Below, piece after piece: positions 12,538 to 23,639 of a stretch of 64,000 nt of DNA (positions within the stretch are counted from its first letter, which is position 1; every line of letters starts with the position of its first letter). The DNA is from Ophiocordyceps camponoti-saundersi (nom. inval.). Taxonomy: Eukaryota > Ascomycota > Sordariomycetes > Hypocreales > Ophiocordycipitaceae. Below the pieces are notes generated by a model that was not told where the DNA came from, made no database searches, and saw nothing but the letters and a program-made list of their open reading frames with translations. The position numbers and the translations under genes were made by a program. The stretch is from contig PDHQ01000112.1 of NCBI GenBank assembly GCA_003339415.1, positions 1 through 64,000 of the forward strand, written 5' to 3'.

Positions 12538-14333
12538 ATGGACAGCGGCGTGATGGCGTCGGTGGTCAAGACCGATGTCGAGCCTGGCTTGTGTCTGGCG
12601 CTGGGGCGGGATAGAGCCCTGAGTATCGGCGAGAGGGACTTGCTTCTTGGCGGTGCGAGTGTGTGACCCTTTGGTTCTGCCCCGCTGTGTGTGACGGATC
12701 TGCTTGGGGCTGATTCAGTGATTTGCTGACATGTCTGTCTACCTACATAGATTCGGATGCGTCGTCCAGGACGAAGCCGACTCGATCATGTTGCGCTGGC
12801 ATTCTGACTGCGGTTGGTACGTATGTCTTAATCATATTTTTTTTTCTATTACTACTTGTTCTGTTTCTTTTCTCTTCCACTGTCGATAAAATGCCATCAT
12901 TCGTCATCGGGACTTACAAAGCCAAATAACTCAGATGCCCCCGCTGGGCCGCGGCTGGTTCCGCTGTACGACGTGCTGTGGGTGTCGTCATCGGGCCCCG
13001 ACGTCACCATCGACTACGTTGTTCCCATCGCCTCGGGCTCGTCGCTTCAGCTGGAGTCGTGGACCGGCCGCTTCGACGGCGACTCCTCATCGTCGCCCGA
13101 GGCCATCGTGTCGAATTTGTTGTCGCGCGCCTACGGCGAAGCCAAGCCACAGAAGCGCGCCCTCGTCCTCGTCAACCCCAAGTCGGGCCCCGGAGGTGCC
13201 CTTGCAAAATGGGAGCGTGACGTACGTCCCCTCTTCTCCGCCGCGCGTATCACCTTTGAAGTGGTGACGCTATCTCGCGGCGGCGAGGCGGCCGAGCTGG
13301 CCGAGGGCCTTGACCTGCTTCGCTACGACACCATTGTGGCCTGCTCGGGAGACGGTACGCCCCACGAGATCTTCAACGGATTGGCCCGTCGCCCCGATGC
13401 CGCCCACGCGTTGGCCACGCTGGCCGTCAGTCACATTCCCTGCGGCTCGGGCAACGCCATGGCTTGCAACCTCTACGGTTCCCACCGACCGGCCCTGGCG
13501 GCTCTGGCCATCATCAAAGGCGTCGTCACGCCCCTGGATCTCGTCTCCATCACGCAGGGCGACCGCCGTTTCGTCTCGTTCCTGTCTCAGGCGCTCGGCA
13601 TAGTGGCCGAGAGCGACCTCGCGACTGAGCACCTACGCTGGATGGGCAGCGCACGCTTCGACGTCGGTGTACTCGCTCGCGTCTTTCGTCGCAAATGCTA
13701 CCCTTGCGACCTGGCTGTCAAGGTCGAGGTTGACGACAAGGACGGCGTGCGCGCCCACTATAAGCGACAGACAGCAGCCAACAGTGCGGACCTCGGAAAC
13801 GAGCACGAAGGCGAGGATCTGCCTCCGCTACAATACGGAACCGTACAAGACGAGCTGCCGCCAGGATGGGAGCTGATTTCGCACGACAAGATGGGCGTCT
13901 TTTACTGCGGCAACGTAAGAAGCAAAACAATTGTCTCCCCTGCCACGCTTTGCCGCTTGCTTACGCACAAGACTATACGCAGATGGCTTACATGGCGCCC
14001 GACGTCAACTTCTTCCCAGCCGCCCTTGCCTCGGACGGCTGCATGGATCTGGTCCTCATTAACGGCGACTTGGGGCCGATGGCGGCTCTCAAGACGCTCA
14101 TGTCAGTCGAGTCGGGTAACTTCTTCGACAGCCCGCATGTGTCGTATAAGAAGATATCGGCGTACCGCGTCATCCCTCGAGACCAGGATGACGGCTATAT
14201 CAGCATCGACGGCGAGCGGGCTCCCTTTGCCCCCTTCCAGGCCGAGGTTCATCGGGGGCTAGGAAGGGTCATTTCCAAGCGAGGTTACTTCGAAGCCAAC
14301 GGACCTACTAACTGGGGTTCGGTCGAGACTTGA
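12538..14333 (+). CDS. lcb4: Sphingoid long-chain-base kinase (LCB4/5, DAGK catalytic domain)
   Basis: Four exons: 12538-12652, 12751-12816, 12935-13914 and 13983-14333, about 503 residues. The enzyme phosphorylates sphingoid bases (sphingosine, dihydro- and phytosphingosine) at C1 with ATP, on internal membranes. Visible are the N-terminal Cys-rich segment TRSCCAGIL, the nucleotide-binding VNPKSGPGG (about 139-147), the catalytic SGDGTPHEI (about 198-206), PCGSGNAMA (about 229-237), and a C-terminal lipid-kinase half carrying CMDLVLINGDLGPM and GYISIDGER. The first donor is ambiguous: GTGCGA after 12652 or GTGTGT after 12658, differing by two residues. The third intron (68 nt) is strongly supported because VFYCGN joins MAYMAPDVNFFP. 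The upstream exons are less conserved than the kinase core, so the start is the weakest part of the model. Confidence 0.9.
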
Positions 14334-15246
14334 CGATGTGATTAAAGATGACACGACTTTTGGGGGAGACGGAGTGCTGTGACTGTGAGTGATGATACCC
14401 GCCCTCTTCTTTTACTAGGGCAAGCGCAAAAAAAAAAACACCCCCGTCTGTTCTTTCTTTTCTCTACAAGATTATGCAACAGCTTCAATCCTTGCCACCC
14501 TACTTTATCTAGCTTCTGGCTTGCCGGCGTTGGAAGAGAGGCAGCGTGAGCACTGAGCGAGCACGACATTGAGTACCTACCTATAGATGGCACTTGTATC
14601 GCTTTGGATCGGGTTGACAGACGTACATATGTATGCATATAGCATGTGTTCGTCTATATTTTCTTTATCAGCGGCTAGAAATACACTGGCAGCAGCTTGA
14701 TAGGAGAGACAAGCCTGTCGAGGCTATTGTGATGGACAGGCCTGCCGAGGTTGTTTTATGCTCGTTGGTGTAGCCGCGGTGCCTGGCATGCCCTACAGGC
14801 TACCCCATTCCTATACACGTTCTGTCATAAGCTCTGGCACGCTAATTAAGCTCGTTTGAACGAGGCATAAGTTAGCTTAGCCGATCTGCAGGCACAAACA
14901 GACAACAGGGAGGGCAAGGGGTAAATAATAGGTACCTAGAGGTACCAGGCAGTCTCAGATAACGAAAAGTTCTCCAGCACGTGATCGAGACTCCAAGCTT
15001 CAAAGTCAAAACGATCCTTATCGATAAGCGGCGACCGAGGAGGGGCTGAGAAACCACTAACGACTAGCCCTCCAGCCTTGCGCCTCCCAGGCGACGACGA
15101 CTCCCCCTTTGAGCCGCTCGATCGTCGACTTTTGTTGGGAATCACCTCGTACGCGCAAATTCTATAGGTTTCTTGTGACTGTCGCGGCTCGAAAGCGTCT
15201 CTTGAGGGAAAAAAAAAAAACATGTCCTTTCGCTAACTAAACTGGC
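14334..15246. other. Intergenic spacer, no confirmed gene
   Basis: Contains the LCB kinase 3' flank, then TACCTA-type and TACATATGTATGCATA repeats, and a short imperfect duplication, ACAAGCCTGTCGAGGCTATT versus ACAGGCCTGCCGAGGTTGTT (about 14,709 and 14,738). A minus-strand 95-codon frame (15223-14936) has no recognised relatives and is treated as unproven. Confidence 0.45.
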
Positions 15247-16219
15247 ATGCCGAATCGAGGAGGCAGAGCGCCCTCGGGCCCATGGTCGAGGCTCAAGCCC
15301 GTAGACCAAGACTTTCTTGAAAGCTATGGCTTGCCTTCTAAGGGGGATAACCGGTGAGTGAGGGAGCGAGGCTCGATATTCATCTTCTCTTTCTCTTCCC
15401 TCCGTCGTATGTACTAGGAGTCACTGACTCGTCACCAGACTGCTCGATTTCAAATTGCAGGAGAAATACTACACCAAGATCGTGGAGCGCTACATGACGT
15501 TTTGTTCTGACGCCGGTCGTGGTGATGAGCTTCTTCGGCGATTTTCCGCCTTGGAACTGGCGCCAAACTCGACCTTGACCTCGACCTCGACGGCGGCGCC
15601 ATCGGTCGAGACGCTACAGAGCCCAGAGAACTCCAAGGCGCTTTCAGACGTGCTGGAGGCGCTGCGCAAGCTTAGGGAGGCAATCGTGGCGTCGGGACGG
15701 GCTGACGACTTCGCCGTTCAGGCTTACCTCTTCTGCATCCGACTGTCGGTCCTCGTCAAGAGGGCGGATTCATACCACCCGGCCGTACTTCACATGCTAC
15801 GATCAATGCACCCGCGTCACCCGCTGACGTCGGTCGAGGTGCAAGAGGTGGCCGGCTACCTCGTTCTCGACACCGCCTGTCGAAGAAGACAGCTCTCGGA
15901 GGCGTTTGAGCTACGACGACGCTACGGTCTGCGAGACGCCAAGGTGGGAGTCGTCCTCTCGGCCATGGTTCACGATAACCTCTTTGCTTTCTGCCGCGTC
16001 AAAAGGGCGGTGGACGGACATTGCGCTCGCATAATGGAGTGGGCCGAGGCCGATCTGAGACTGCATGCGCTCAAGTGCATCGGTAAGACGTACTTTCAGC
16101 TCGATGTTGATTTTCTAGAGCGTGTTACTGCGTCTTCTTGGGATGAGCTCAAGAGGAGAGATGGTGTTGGTTGGGAGCTGAATCGTAAGACGGTGACGAT
16201 TCGCAAGCCCAAGTCTTGA
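15247..16219 (+). CDS. CSN8/PSMD8/EIF3K-like (PCI-type) fungal protein
   Basis: Two exons, 15247-15353 and 15439-16219, with an 85-nt intron (GTGAGT...CCAG), give 295 residues. Exon 1 reads MPNRGGRAPSGPWSRLKPVD and joins as R|LLDFKLQEKYYTKIVERYM. Exon 2 alone could start only at a TTG (15455), so the two-exon model is preferred. The body has a low-complexity Ser/Thr/Ala linker (about residues 60-85) and then a helical region with YHPAVLHMLRSMHPRHPLTS and ELRRRYGLRDAKVGVVLSAM. I recognise this as the conserved fungal protein usually placed with the CSN8/PSMD8/EIF3K helical superfamily. Whether it belongs to the COP9 signalosome, proteasome lid or eIF3 cannot be told from sequence, and I assign no function. 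Confidence 0.8.
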
Positions 16220-16257
16220 AGAGAGAGAGAGAGATAACGGGAGATAACTGGAGTTGA

Positions 16258-16298
16258 GGGGGGGGGGGGGGGGAGAGAGAGAGAGAGAGAGAGAGAGA
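16258..16298. repeat. G16 homopolymer followed by (GA)n
   Basis: Sixteen consecutive G (about 16,258-16,273) run directly into about twelve GA units. It lies just downstream of the stop codon at 16,219. Confidence 0.9.
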
Positions 16299-16578
16299 TC
16301 AGGCTAAGTTAGGCTTCAGGGTCTTTCCGCGGCACTAGCCTAGGAGCCCTTACCTAGAAGCCCTCCTCACCCGTCCGCTGGCTTCCACAAGCACACCAAA
16401 GAAGAGGAGAAGAAGAAGAAAAAAGCAGATGTTAAAAATCAAAAATCAGAGGCTGTTTCTTGCATCGCGATACTTTCCCGTTTTCTTTCGCTGAGCTTTG
16501 ATCTGGGTATCTTCCCATTGTCTTCATTTCATATCTTTTTCTATAGGCCCTTCTTTACAGTCTCTCACTCTCTCTCTC

Positions 16579-16580
<2 letters not shown>

Positions 16581-16640
<60 letters not shown>

Positions 16641-16709
16641 CCCCCCCTCCCCCCCCCCCCCCCACCCACACCACCCCCCCNNNNNNNNNNTTTGTTGTTT
16701 TGTATTTGT

Positions 16710-16743
<34 letters not shown>

Positions 16744-16755
16744 CTTTTTCCCCCT

Positions 16756-16799
<44 letters not shown>
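16581..16799. repeat. Poly-C / poly-T / poly-C homopolymer tract
   Basis: A nearly pure C tract (16,581-16,680), then the N gap, then about 33 T (16,711-16,743), then about 40 C (16,760-16,799). Exact lengths are unlikely to be trustworthy, because homopolymers of this size are error-prone in any sequencing method. Confidence 0.9.
16681..16690. other. Assembly gap (10 N)
   Basis: Ten N flanked by poly-C on the left and T-rich sequence on the right. A fixed run of ten usually marks a gap of unknown size, so the real distance between the flanking genes is uncertain. Confidence 0.95.
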
Positions 16800-16802
<3 letters not shown>

Positions 16803-17388
16803 CCCTCTCTCTCGTTATCTCGATTCATCTCCTTCATCAAGTCATCCTATCGATGGAGCAGCGCCCCCGGCCAACTGCCTACCTACTCACTTACTTGCCC
16901 ACCACCTGAATACCTACCTACTCAGCAACCGCAGGCGAATTATTTTTCCCATCTTCCAGTTCACCGTCAAGTCCTCGCACGTTTTGCAATAGAAAGCACT
17001 GCTTTCCCCATCATCCTCCGTTACCGTCTTCAACTCCGTTTTATATTCGTCTCCTTCTTCTCCTCCTCCTTGTCTCTTTACCAGGAAGGGGGAAGAGGTG
17101 GGTGGTGAGGGAGGGTGAGAAATGGGGGGATGGTGCGGGAAAGGGAAAAAAAAGGTGTTGGTTTTATCGTCGCCTCTTTTTTTTTCCCTCCTCCTCTTCC
17201 TCCTCCACGCCCATCAGAGCCTCTTTCTCCCCCTCTCCCCTTCGTTTGCACTTCTGGATAATCTTCCCTTCATCTTCCTATTTTGCCCCTCGAAATTCGT
17301 GCTCTGCCTGGTCAAAGCCCTCCTTCTACCCTCATCGACTCTAATCTCAACACAACAATCTGATAGCTTTCTGTCCTTCCACAAGTCA

Positions 17389-18267
17389 ATGATGCCCTCA
17401 GCAAGGAAAAGGCCGCGATCGCAACGAGTCGCAGACAAGAACAAAGCCTCTTCCGTCGTGCTCTCCGACTTCCGCACCTGTTGGCTAGCAAAGTAAGGTG
17501 TCTTTTTTTGTTGCCTTTTCTTCAGTTTCTCTCGCATCATTCTTTCTTCCCAATACGGTGACGAGAGATCGACTTACGCCCACCTTTTTGCCTCCAGAAC
17601 GGAAGAACCGGCTGTCCACCTCGAAGCCAAAGGCGAGTCTTTCTCCGTTCATAAGAGCATCCTCACCGCCCACTCCGAGTACTTCGCCGCCTGCCTCTCT
17701 AAATCTTCGTCCTTCGTTGAGGCGGCAGAGAACAAAGTCCGGTTCGACGACATCGAGCCTCTATATCTCGGATACTATCTCGGACTCGCCGCAAGTTACT
17801 CGAGTATCGTACCTCATACGCCCCCGCCCCCAGCGAAGAATCCGGAAATTCGCGGCAAACGCACACCGATGCGAGACTTCGTCGAGGTCTACAAACTTTG
17901 CGATCGCTTCATCAGCGTCGAAATGGGAATCTTCATGATCCAGTGCATCAAGGCCACCATCGGCGACGGGCATCGCGGCCTCTTCCGCGCCAAGGCTGAT
18001 GAGGGGCAGCAGAAGGCTCTTATGAGGGACTTTGCCGACGGTTTCGAGGCTCTGAACCTCCAACACCCCGAGCAGGTTACGTTGGGCAAAACAATGATTG
18101 AATACTTTTGTGAAGGCATCCACTACCCATCCTGGATCGCCTATGTCGAAGACATTATGGACAGTCCTTGCTTCGTCAGCCACGTTTCCAAGGGCTTTGC
18201 GAAGAAGCTCGATGACGCCAGCACTTTACGCAGCAAGCTTAGGCAACGGGAGCTCAAGGGACCATGA
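17389..18267 (+). CDS. BTB/POZ domain protein
   Basis: Two exons, 17389-17492 and 17598-18267, with a 105-nt intron (GTAAGG...CCAG), give 257 residues. The junction restores DFRTCWLAK|TEEPAVHLEA, followed by GESFSVHKSILTAHSEYFAA, the classic BTB core. After it come an acidic strand VRFDDIEPLYLGYYLGLAAS and a helical C-terminal half. BTB folds mediate homo- and heterodimerisation and often bridge substrates to cullin-3 ubiquitin ligases. Fungi have many such short BTB-only proteins of unknown role. A basic N-terminus (ARKRPRSQR) could serve as a nuclear signal, which is inference. Two adjacent ATGs (17389 and 17392) offer near-equivalent starts. Confidence 0.88.
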
Positions 18268-18495
18268 GGGAAGAGCATAGTTATTTCTCCCTCTCTTGCC
18301 TTCTTCATTTCCTGGTTCTTTTCTTCTGTTTTCTGTGGGAAACCCACGTGATGACGAGATGACATATGGGCACAGCACGCGGCAGATCGGCCCGGGCGTC
18401 GATGGACAGTTGCTTGGGCGGCTCGGTTTGCTTTCAACTCGCATATAGATGGAGACAGAAGTGTCGACGACACATGCAATCCAGAGGCGCGACAA
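18268..18495. other. Convergent 3' spacer, BTB gene / small membrane protein
   Basis: Only 228 bases lie between two convergent stop codons; T-rich and C/T-rich sequence follows the BTB stop. No gene is seen. Confidence 0.5.
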
Positions 18496-18857
18496 TCACG
18501 ACTTCCTATTTTCGTAAAACTTAACGGCGTCTTCAAGTGCCTGCAGACTTGAACGATCGCCGTAGACATCCATGAGCGATTCGTTACGGCGTCGTTGCTC
18601 AAAGGCTTCGCGCTCGGCGGCCTCACGGCGTTGGTCTGAAGCTTGGCGTTCGAAATAGAGTTTTGCCGCGAGGAGGGAGGTTGCAGCTGCGGCAAGTGGA
18701 AGAACGAAGCTGAGAGACCTGTAAGTTAATACACAGTTCTTTTTGTTGTCTGTGTGTTTGATTGGAGTAATTGGGTTAAAGGTTACCGGCGGGGGGCCAT
18801 CCGTGGACGAGGCGGAGGAGGAGACGATGAAGGATGAACGGCTCTGCTATAGAACAT
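18496..18857 (-). CDS. Small membrane-anchored protein, function unknown
   Basis: Two exons on the minus strand, 18857-18787 and 18718-18496, with a 68-nt intron (GTAACC...ACAG), give 97 residues. No single-frame ORF covers it. Exon 2 encodes a hydrophobic segment SLSFVLPLAAAATSLLAAKL, then a basic/acidic coiled-coil-like stretch REAAEREAFEQRRRNESLMD and a tail EDAVKFYENRKS. Exon 1 from the ATG at 18857 (context CACCATG) adds a Pro/Ser-rich leader; a second in-frame ATG at 18800 would give 78 residues but has a weak context. The layout, one N-terminal membrane span followed by a charged helix, resembles small conserved fungal proteins of mitochondrial or ER membranes. I do not recognise a named family. 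Confidence 0.7.
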
Positions 18858-18869
18858 GGTGAGACGAGT

Positions 18870-19550
18870 TTCGGATGAGGGGATAAGTCGTCTTGTTCTT
18901 CTTCTTCTCTCTTCCGGCGGTGATGGGCCGGTGGTGGAAGCAGGATCGGCATGCGAGGATGGAAAGTGAGGTAGAGAAGAAGAAGAAGAAGGAGAAAAAA
19001 GAAAAAGAGGGAGAAGAAGGAAAAGAAGAAGAAGAAAAGAGAAGAAGGAAAGGGTTGGGTCACGGGTGGCGAGTGTGGTAAGTGTCGGATGTTGAGGAAG
19101 ATGAGGTGGTGGAGGGGAGCCCGAGTTAACATGCTAGGAGGAGGCGGGCCAATCGGAGGCAGGAGGCCTTTACCCCACAGCTGTCTTAGCGGGTGGGATG
19201 GGTTGAGGGAGAGAGCGGGGGGGCCGGGAAGGAAGGAACTTGTTGTAGAAGTTAAGACGGGTCGGAATAACCATGTGCCTTGTGGGTAAAAGGTGGGCAA
19301 AGTAGGAGGAGTACGGATAGAGTCATGAGACTGGCTGACCAAGCAGGACGACGTACGCAATTCTTCTTCTTCTTCTCTCTCTCTTCTCATCATCATCAGA
19401 CGATTCGCAATTGTCATCTGTCAGGTGCAGAGTCGTACGACTCTATCAACTATGTAGGTACCCAGGTTTGGGACATGTGCATGCACGTCAGCTGTGGCCG
19501 TTGTTGCACACATGCATACTAATACATGTACATACATATCTATCAGAGGG
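18870..19550. other. Low-complexity euchromatic edge, no gene seen
   Basis: Includes an (AAG)n/purine block (18,970-19,050), a (TTC)n stretch near 19,361-19,385, and ends in TACATACATAT-type repeats just before the A+T-rich block. A 213-codon minus frame (19417-18776) is low-complexity and overlaps the real gene in another frame. Confidence 0.6.
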
Positions 19551-19634
19551 CTAAGATAAGAGTAGGCTAGGCGTGTGTTTTTATTATCCTTTAAGGCGTG
19601 CAGATATTATAGTAACGGATCCGCAGCCTAGGAA

Positions 19635-19993
19635 ACGGAATTCCTATTAGGAAAAGGGCTATATCCGGGGTAATATATAAGCTATAAGAATAAAAGCTTA
19701 TTTATAAAAATATTATAGCTAAAAAGGCTAATATAAATAATCCTTATTATTTATATAAAAATAATAATAATTCTTTTTATTTTAAAAAAGTAAATATATT
19801 AATTAATATAATTTATACGCTTTCTCCTTATTTAATAATTATAAGCTTAACTTTTATATATTTTATAGATTCTACGCTTATAGTAACGCGAATATAAACT
19901 TTTTATTCTTATATTATAAATAAACTCCGCTCCTTTTATTATTTAATAATAATAGCTAGCTATATTTAAAGTAACTCTAAGGAGGAGGGCGAT
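19635..19993. other. RIP-mutated DNA left of E1 copy 1, unidentified
   Basis: About 360 bases of A+T-rich sequence between the composition boundary and the first LTR. It ends in the E1 target site GCGAT (19,989-19,993) and would have been continuous with 30,152 onward before E1 inserted. No domain is recognised. Confidence 0.6.
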
Positions 19994-20597
19994 TAATACG
20001 GGATATATAATAATACCCTTATAAATCGCTTAACCTTTTATAATATTTCCCTAGGATTTCCTAGGATTTCCCGCCTTAGGATTTTACTCGGATTTCCCCT
20101 AGAAACTTTATTACCTTTACGCTTAGGAAATTACTAAGATTTCCTCTTAAAATTTCTCTATAATAACTTATAAGATTTTACTAAGATTTCTAATAAGATT
20201 TAGTATTAAAATATACTTTTAGAAATCTTTAGATTTTACTAAGAAATCTCTATATATTAGGAAATTACCGCATATTAGAAAATCTTTATTTTACTAATAT
20301 ACTTAGAAATTACCGTAAAATCCCCTTAGGTAAATATTTTTAAAATTATATTAGGAAATCTTCCTTAAGCTCCTAGCTATATAATTAGCTTAATATTTTT
20401 TTAAGTAATAATTTAAATTTTTTTATAATTATTATTTTAATTTTTAAAAAACTTTTACTTATACTTATATTTTTTATAATAGCTATTTTATAATTTTATA
20501 ATTAGTAGCTAGCTTATTTCCCTTTTTTATATATTATATTTAATAGCTAGCTTAATATATATAATTATTAATAGATTATATATATAAGTATATATTA
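19994..20597 (+). repeat. E1 copy 1, 5' LTR (604 bp)
   Basis: Begins TAATACGGGATATATAATAA and ends ATATATTA. It matches 29,543-30,146 in direct orientation and the E1 copy 2 LTRs in inverse. It is rich in repeated AGGATTTCCTAGGATTTCC-like motifs. Confidence 0.92.
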
Positions 20598-23500
20598 ACT
20601 AATAATAATTTTATATTTTATTAATTTATAAATTTCTAGCTATTAAAATAGTAAGTTAAACTTAAAATATTTTTTATTAATAAAACTTTATAAGCGTAGA
20701 TTTTTAGCTTAGAAAAAAGCTTTACTATATTTATTACTTAACCTTAGCTATATATTATTTTTTTACTTTTAAATTTCTTAAGGTAATTAAGGAAGAAATT
20801 ATAGCTAAGAAAGAAAAAGCTTATATTTTTAATATTTATAAAATAGTAAAAAAACCTTACCCTTTTAAAGGTAAATTTCCTTTTTTATAATATAAGGAAA
20901 TAAAGCTTATTAGAAAATATTTACTATATTAAAATAATTCTTAAAAAATTAAGTTATTTATTATAATTAAACTTTTCCTAACTAATTTAAATATTATAAT
21001 AAATTATAATTAATTATTTAAATAAGTAAATTAATTAAAATATATATTTAATAATATTTTTTACTTACTTAAAATTCCCTTAAAAAACTAGCTATTTTTT
21101 ATTTAAGAATATTTTTAAATTATAAGTAATACCGAAAAAATAAATAAACTACTTATTTTATTAGAAAAAGGTAAAGAAAATACTAAAATCCCCTTTTAGG
21201 AAGAAAGTAAAGAGGAAACCTCCTTTTAGGATAAAAGTAAAAAAACCTCTATATTATAAAAATCCTTTTTAAAAAGAGAACTATCTACCTTAAAAAAGAA
21301 TATTTCGAGGAGGTAATATTTTCTAAATCCTCTTATAACGTTATTTAATTCCGGAAAACCTCCTTTACTTTTTACGGAAAAGGAAAAAATAATATAGATC
21401 GTTAATAATATATTTTATTTTTATAATATAATATTTTAAAATTTAGATTACCTTAAATATATTAACTTAAATAATAATTTATAATTATATAATTAATTAA
21501 ATTTATAAAAATTATTTAAATAATAAGTTAAGTTATAAGCTAAAAATATTAGATAATTTAAGCTTATTAATATTTTTAATATTATTTTTAATTAGATAAA
21601 AAAACTAATTAAATTATTATTTACTAAAATATTAACTAATTTATAAATATTTTAAAATAAGTTATTACTTAAAGCGAGGATTATATAAATAAACTTATAT
21701 AATTTATTCCTTTTTTTTTAAAAGTTATATTATAAAATAATATTTAGGAGATCTAAACTTTTAAATTAGATTAAAACTTATTTTTCCTAATTTTAAGATT
21801 TAAGAATAAGTAAAAGCTTTTTAGAAAAAGTTTACTATCTAATTTAATATTATTACTTTTATTATATAAAAATAAAGCTTTATATTTTAAGATATACTTA
21901 CTAGAAAAGATTTCTAATTATAAGTATTTAAGATAAAAAGAATAGCTTAAGTAGCCTTTTATCTTAAATAATTTATATTAATAATTATTTTTTCCTAACT
22001 TAATATTTTTCTTTAAAAAACTTTCTAATAGCTAATTAGCGAAGATATTTTAGATAACTAAATATATAAATATAAATAATTTATTTTAAATTTCTAAATT
22101 AAGCTAATTAGAGGAACTTAAAGTAATTTATAAAATAACGTTACTTAATATATAGCTTTAAATAAGTTACCTTAATATAAATATAAGGTAAATAATTCTA
22201 AGGAGAAATTTTTACGAAATCCGGATTATTAACTAGATTAAAAATTAAACGATTTCCTTAAAAAGCTAATAGATAATACTTAGAAACTTTTCGATAAGAA
22301 TATTAAGTTTAAAATAAAAATAAAATAGCTTTTCCTAAAAAAAAATAAAAAAAGCTTAAAAAATAATCCTATTTTTATTAATCTTACTTATAAATTTACT
22401 AAATAAGATCTTAATATTAATAAAGTTTTTATAATTTTTTTTAAGATATATAATATAATCTTTAATATCTTAGAATATAATTTAGATAATAAAACTAACT
22501 TATTTAAATTATCTAAAACTAAAAAAGATAAGTAATTAGCTAATAATTTATATTATCTTATTTTAGATTTTAAGAAATATAAAATAAAACTTTTTAATAT
22601 TATTAGAGACTTTTTTCTTAAAAACCTTTCTATTATTAAAGCTACTTTTTAGATAACTAATTTTCCTCTAAAATAAGTTTCCCGTTTTTCTTATACGAAG
22701 ATTTTAGTATTTAGTAAAAATAAACTATTTAATATTATAAAAATATATATCGATATTAAAATAAATAAATCTTTTATTAAAAAGAACTTACTTAATAAGT
22801 TTAATAATATTAACTATAATTTAATAATAATTTATAGCTTAAATAATATTAGATTAGCCTTAACTTACGGTTAAGCTACCTTTACTTTATATATTATTAG
22901 TAAAATTAATAATAAGTTTTATATTAATAAGTTTAAAGCTAGCGCTTAAGTTATCGAGTATCTTTTTATTAGAGTTTTATTAGAATAAGGATTCTTAATC
23001 TTTTATAAAATTAATATTCTTAACTTTTAATAAAAGCTTTAAATTTAACTTTACGAAGGAATATATATTAAATACTATTTTACTTATAAAAGACTAGCTA
23101 TTTATAAATATATAATAGCTATTTTAATAATAATAATCTATCCTCTTTTAATAAATATAATTCTAATATTAATTAAAAATCCTTCTAAAAATCGTAACCT
23201 TATTTTCTTCCTATATTTAACTATTTTTAATTTAAATAATAAACTAATCTTTTTTAAATAAAAAGAAAAAGTTAATATTATATTAAATCTTAATAATTAA
23301 TTTTTTTTTATAATCTCTTAATAAATTATTAAGAAAGATACTTTAGATAACCCCGATAAATATTTAACGCTAGATTTTTTTTTAAACTAAATAATATTAT
23401 CTAATAAAACTAATACTAACTTACCTCTTATTAATATTCCGGACTTAAGTTAACCTTATTAGTTAAGTATCTTTAAAATACTTAATATCTTAGAAATTAA

Positions 23501-23639
23501 AGGAGAATATAGCGTTAAAATCTATATATTAAATTCTTAATTATCCGGAAAGGTAAAATAATTTTATAATTTTTTTCTAAAATTTTAAGAAAATACTAAA
23601 CTAATTAATTTACCCCTTAAGCGGTATCTAAAAATCCCC

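Larger units (their letters stand above)
16220..17388. other. Low-complexity spacer with assembly gap, upstream of BTB gene
   Basis: Begins with GAGAGA and G-runs just after the stop of the preceding gene, continues through poly-C, an N gap, poly-T and poly-C tracts, then pyrimidine-rich leader sequence of the BTB gene (about 17,160-17,340). No reliable coding sequence. Long frames here encode only poly-Pro, poly-Phe or poly-Gly. Confidence 0.7.

Noticed and set aside
14936..15223. 95-codon minus frame with a plausible-looking C-terminus (FDFEAWSLDHVLENFSLSE)
   Set aside because: It starts from a poly-A/T run, overlaps the promoter of the gene at 15,247, and has no recognised relatives or splice support. 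It might be a real small gene but cannot be supported from sequence alone.
16498..17108. Frames of poly-Pro/poly-Phe (and poly-Gly on the minus strand)
   Set aside because: They are translations of homopolymers and the N gap, not proteins.
18776..19417. 213-codon minus frame over the (GAA)n block
   Set aside because: Low-complexity Leu/Phe/Pro sequence from purine repeats. It overlaps the first exon of the small membrane protein in a different frame.
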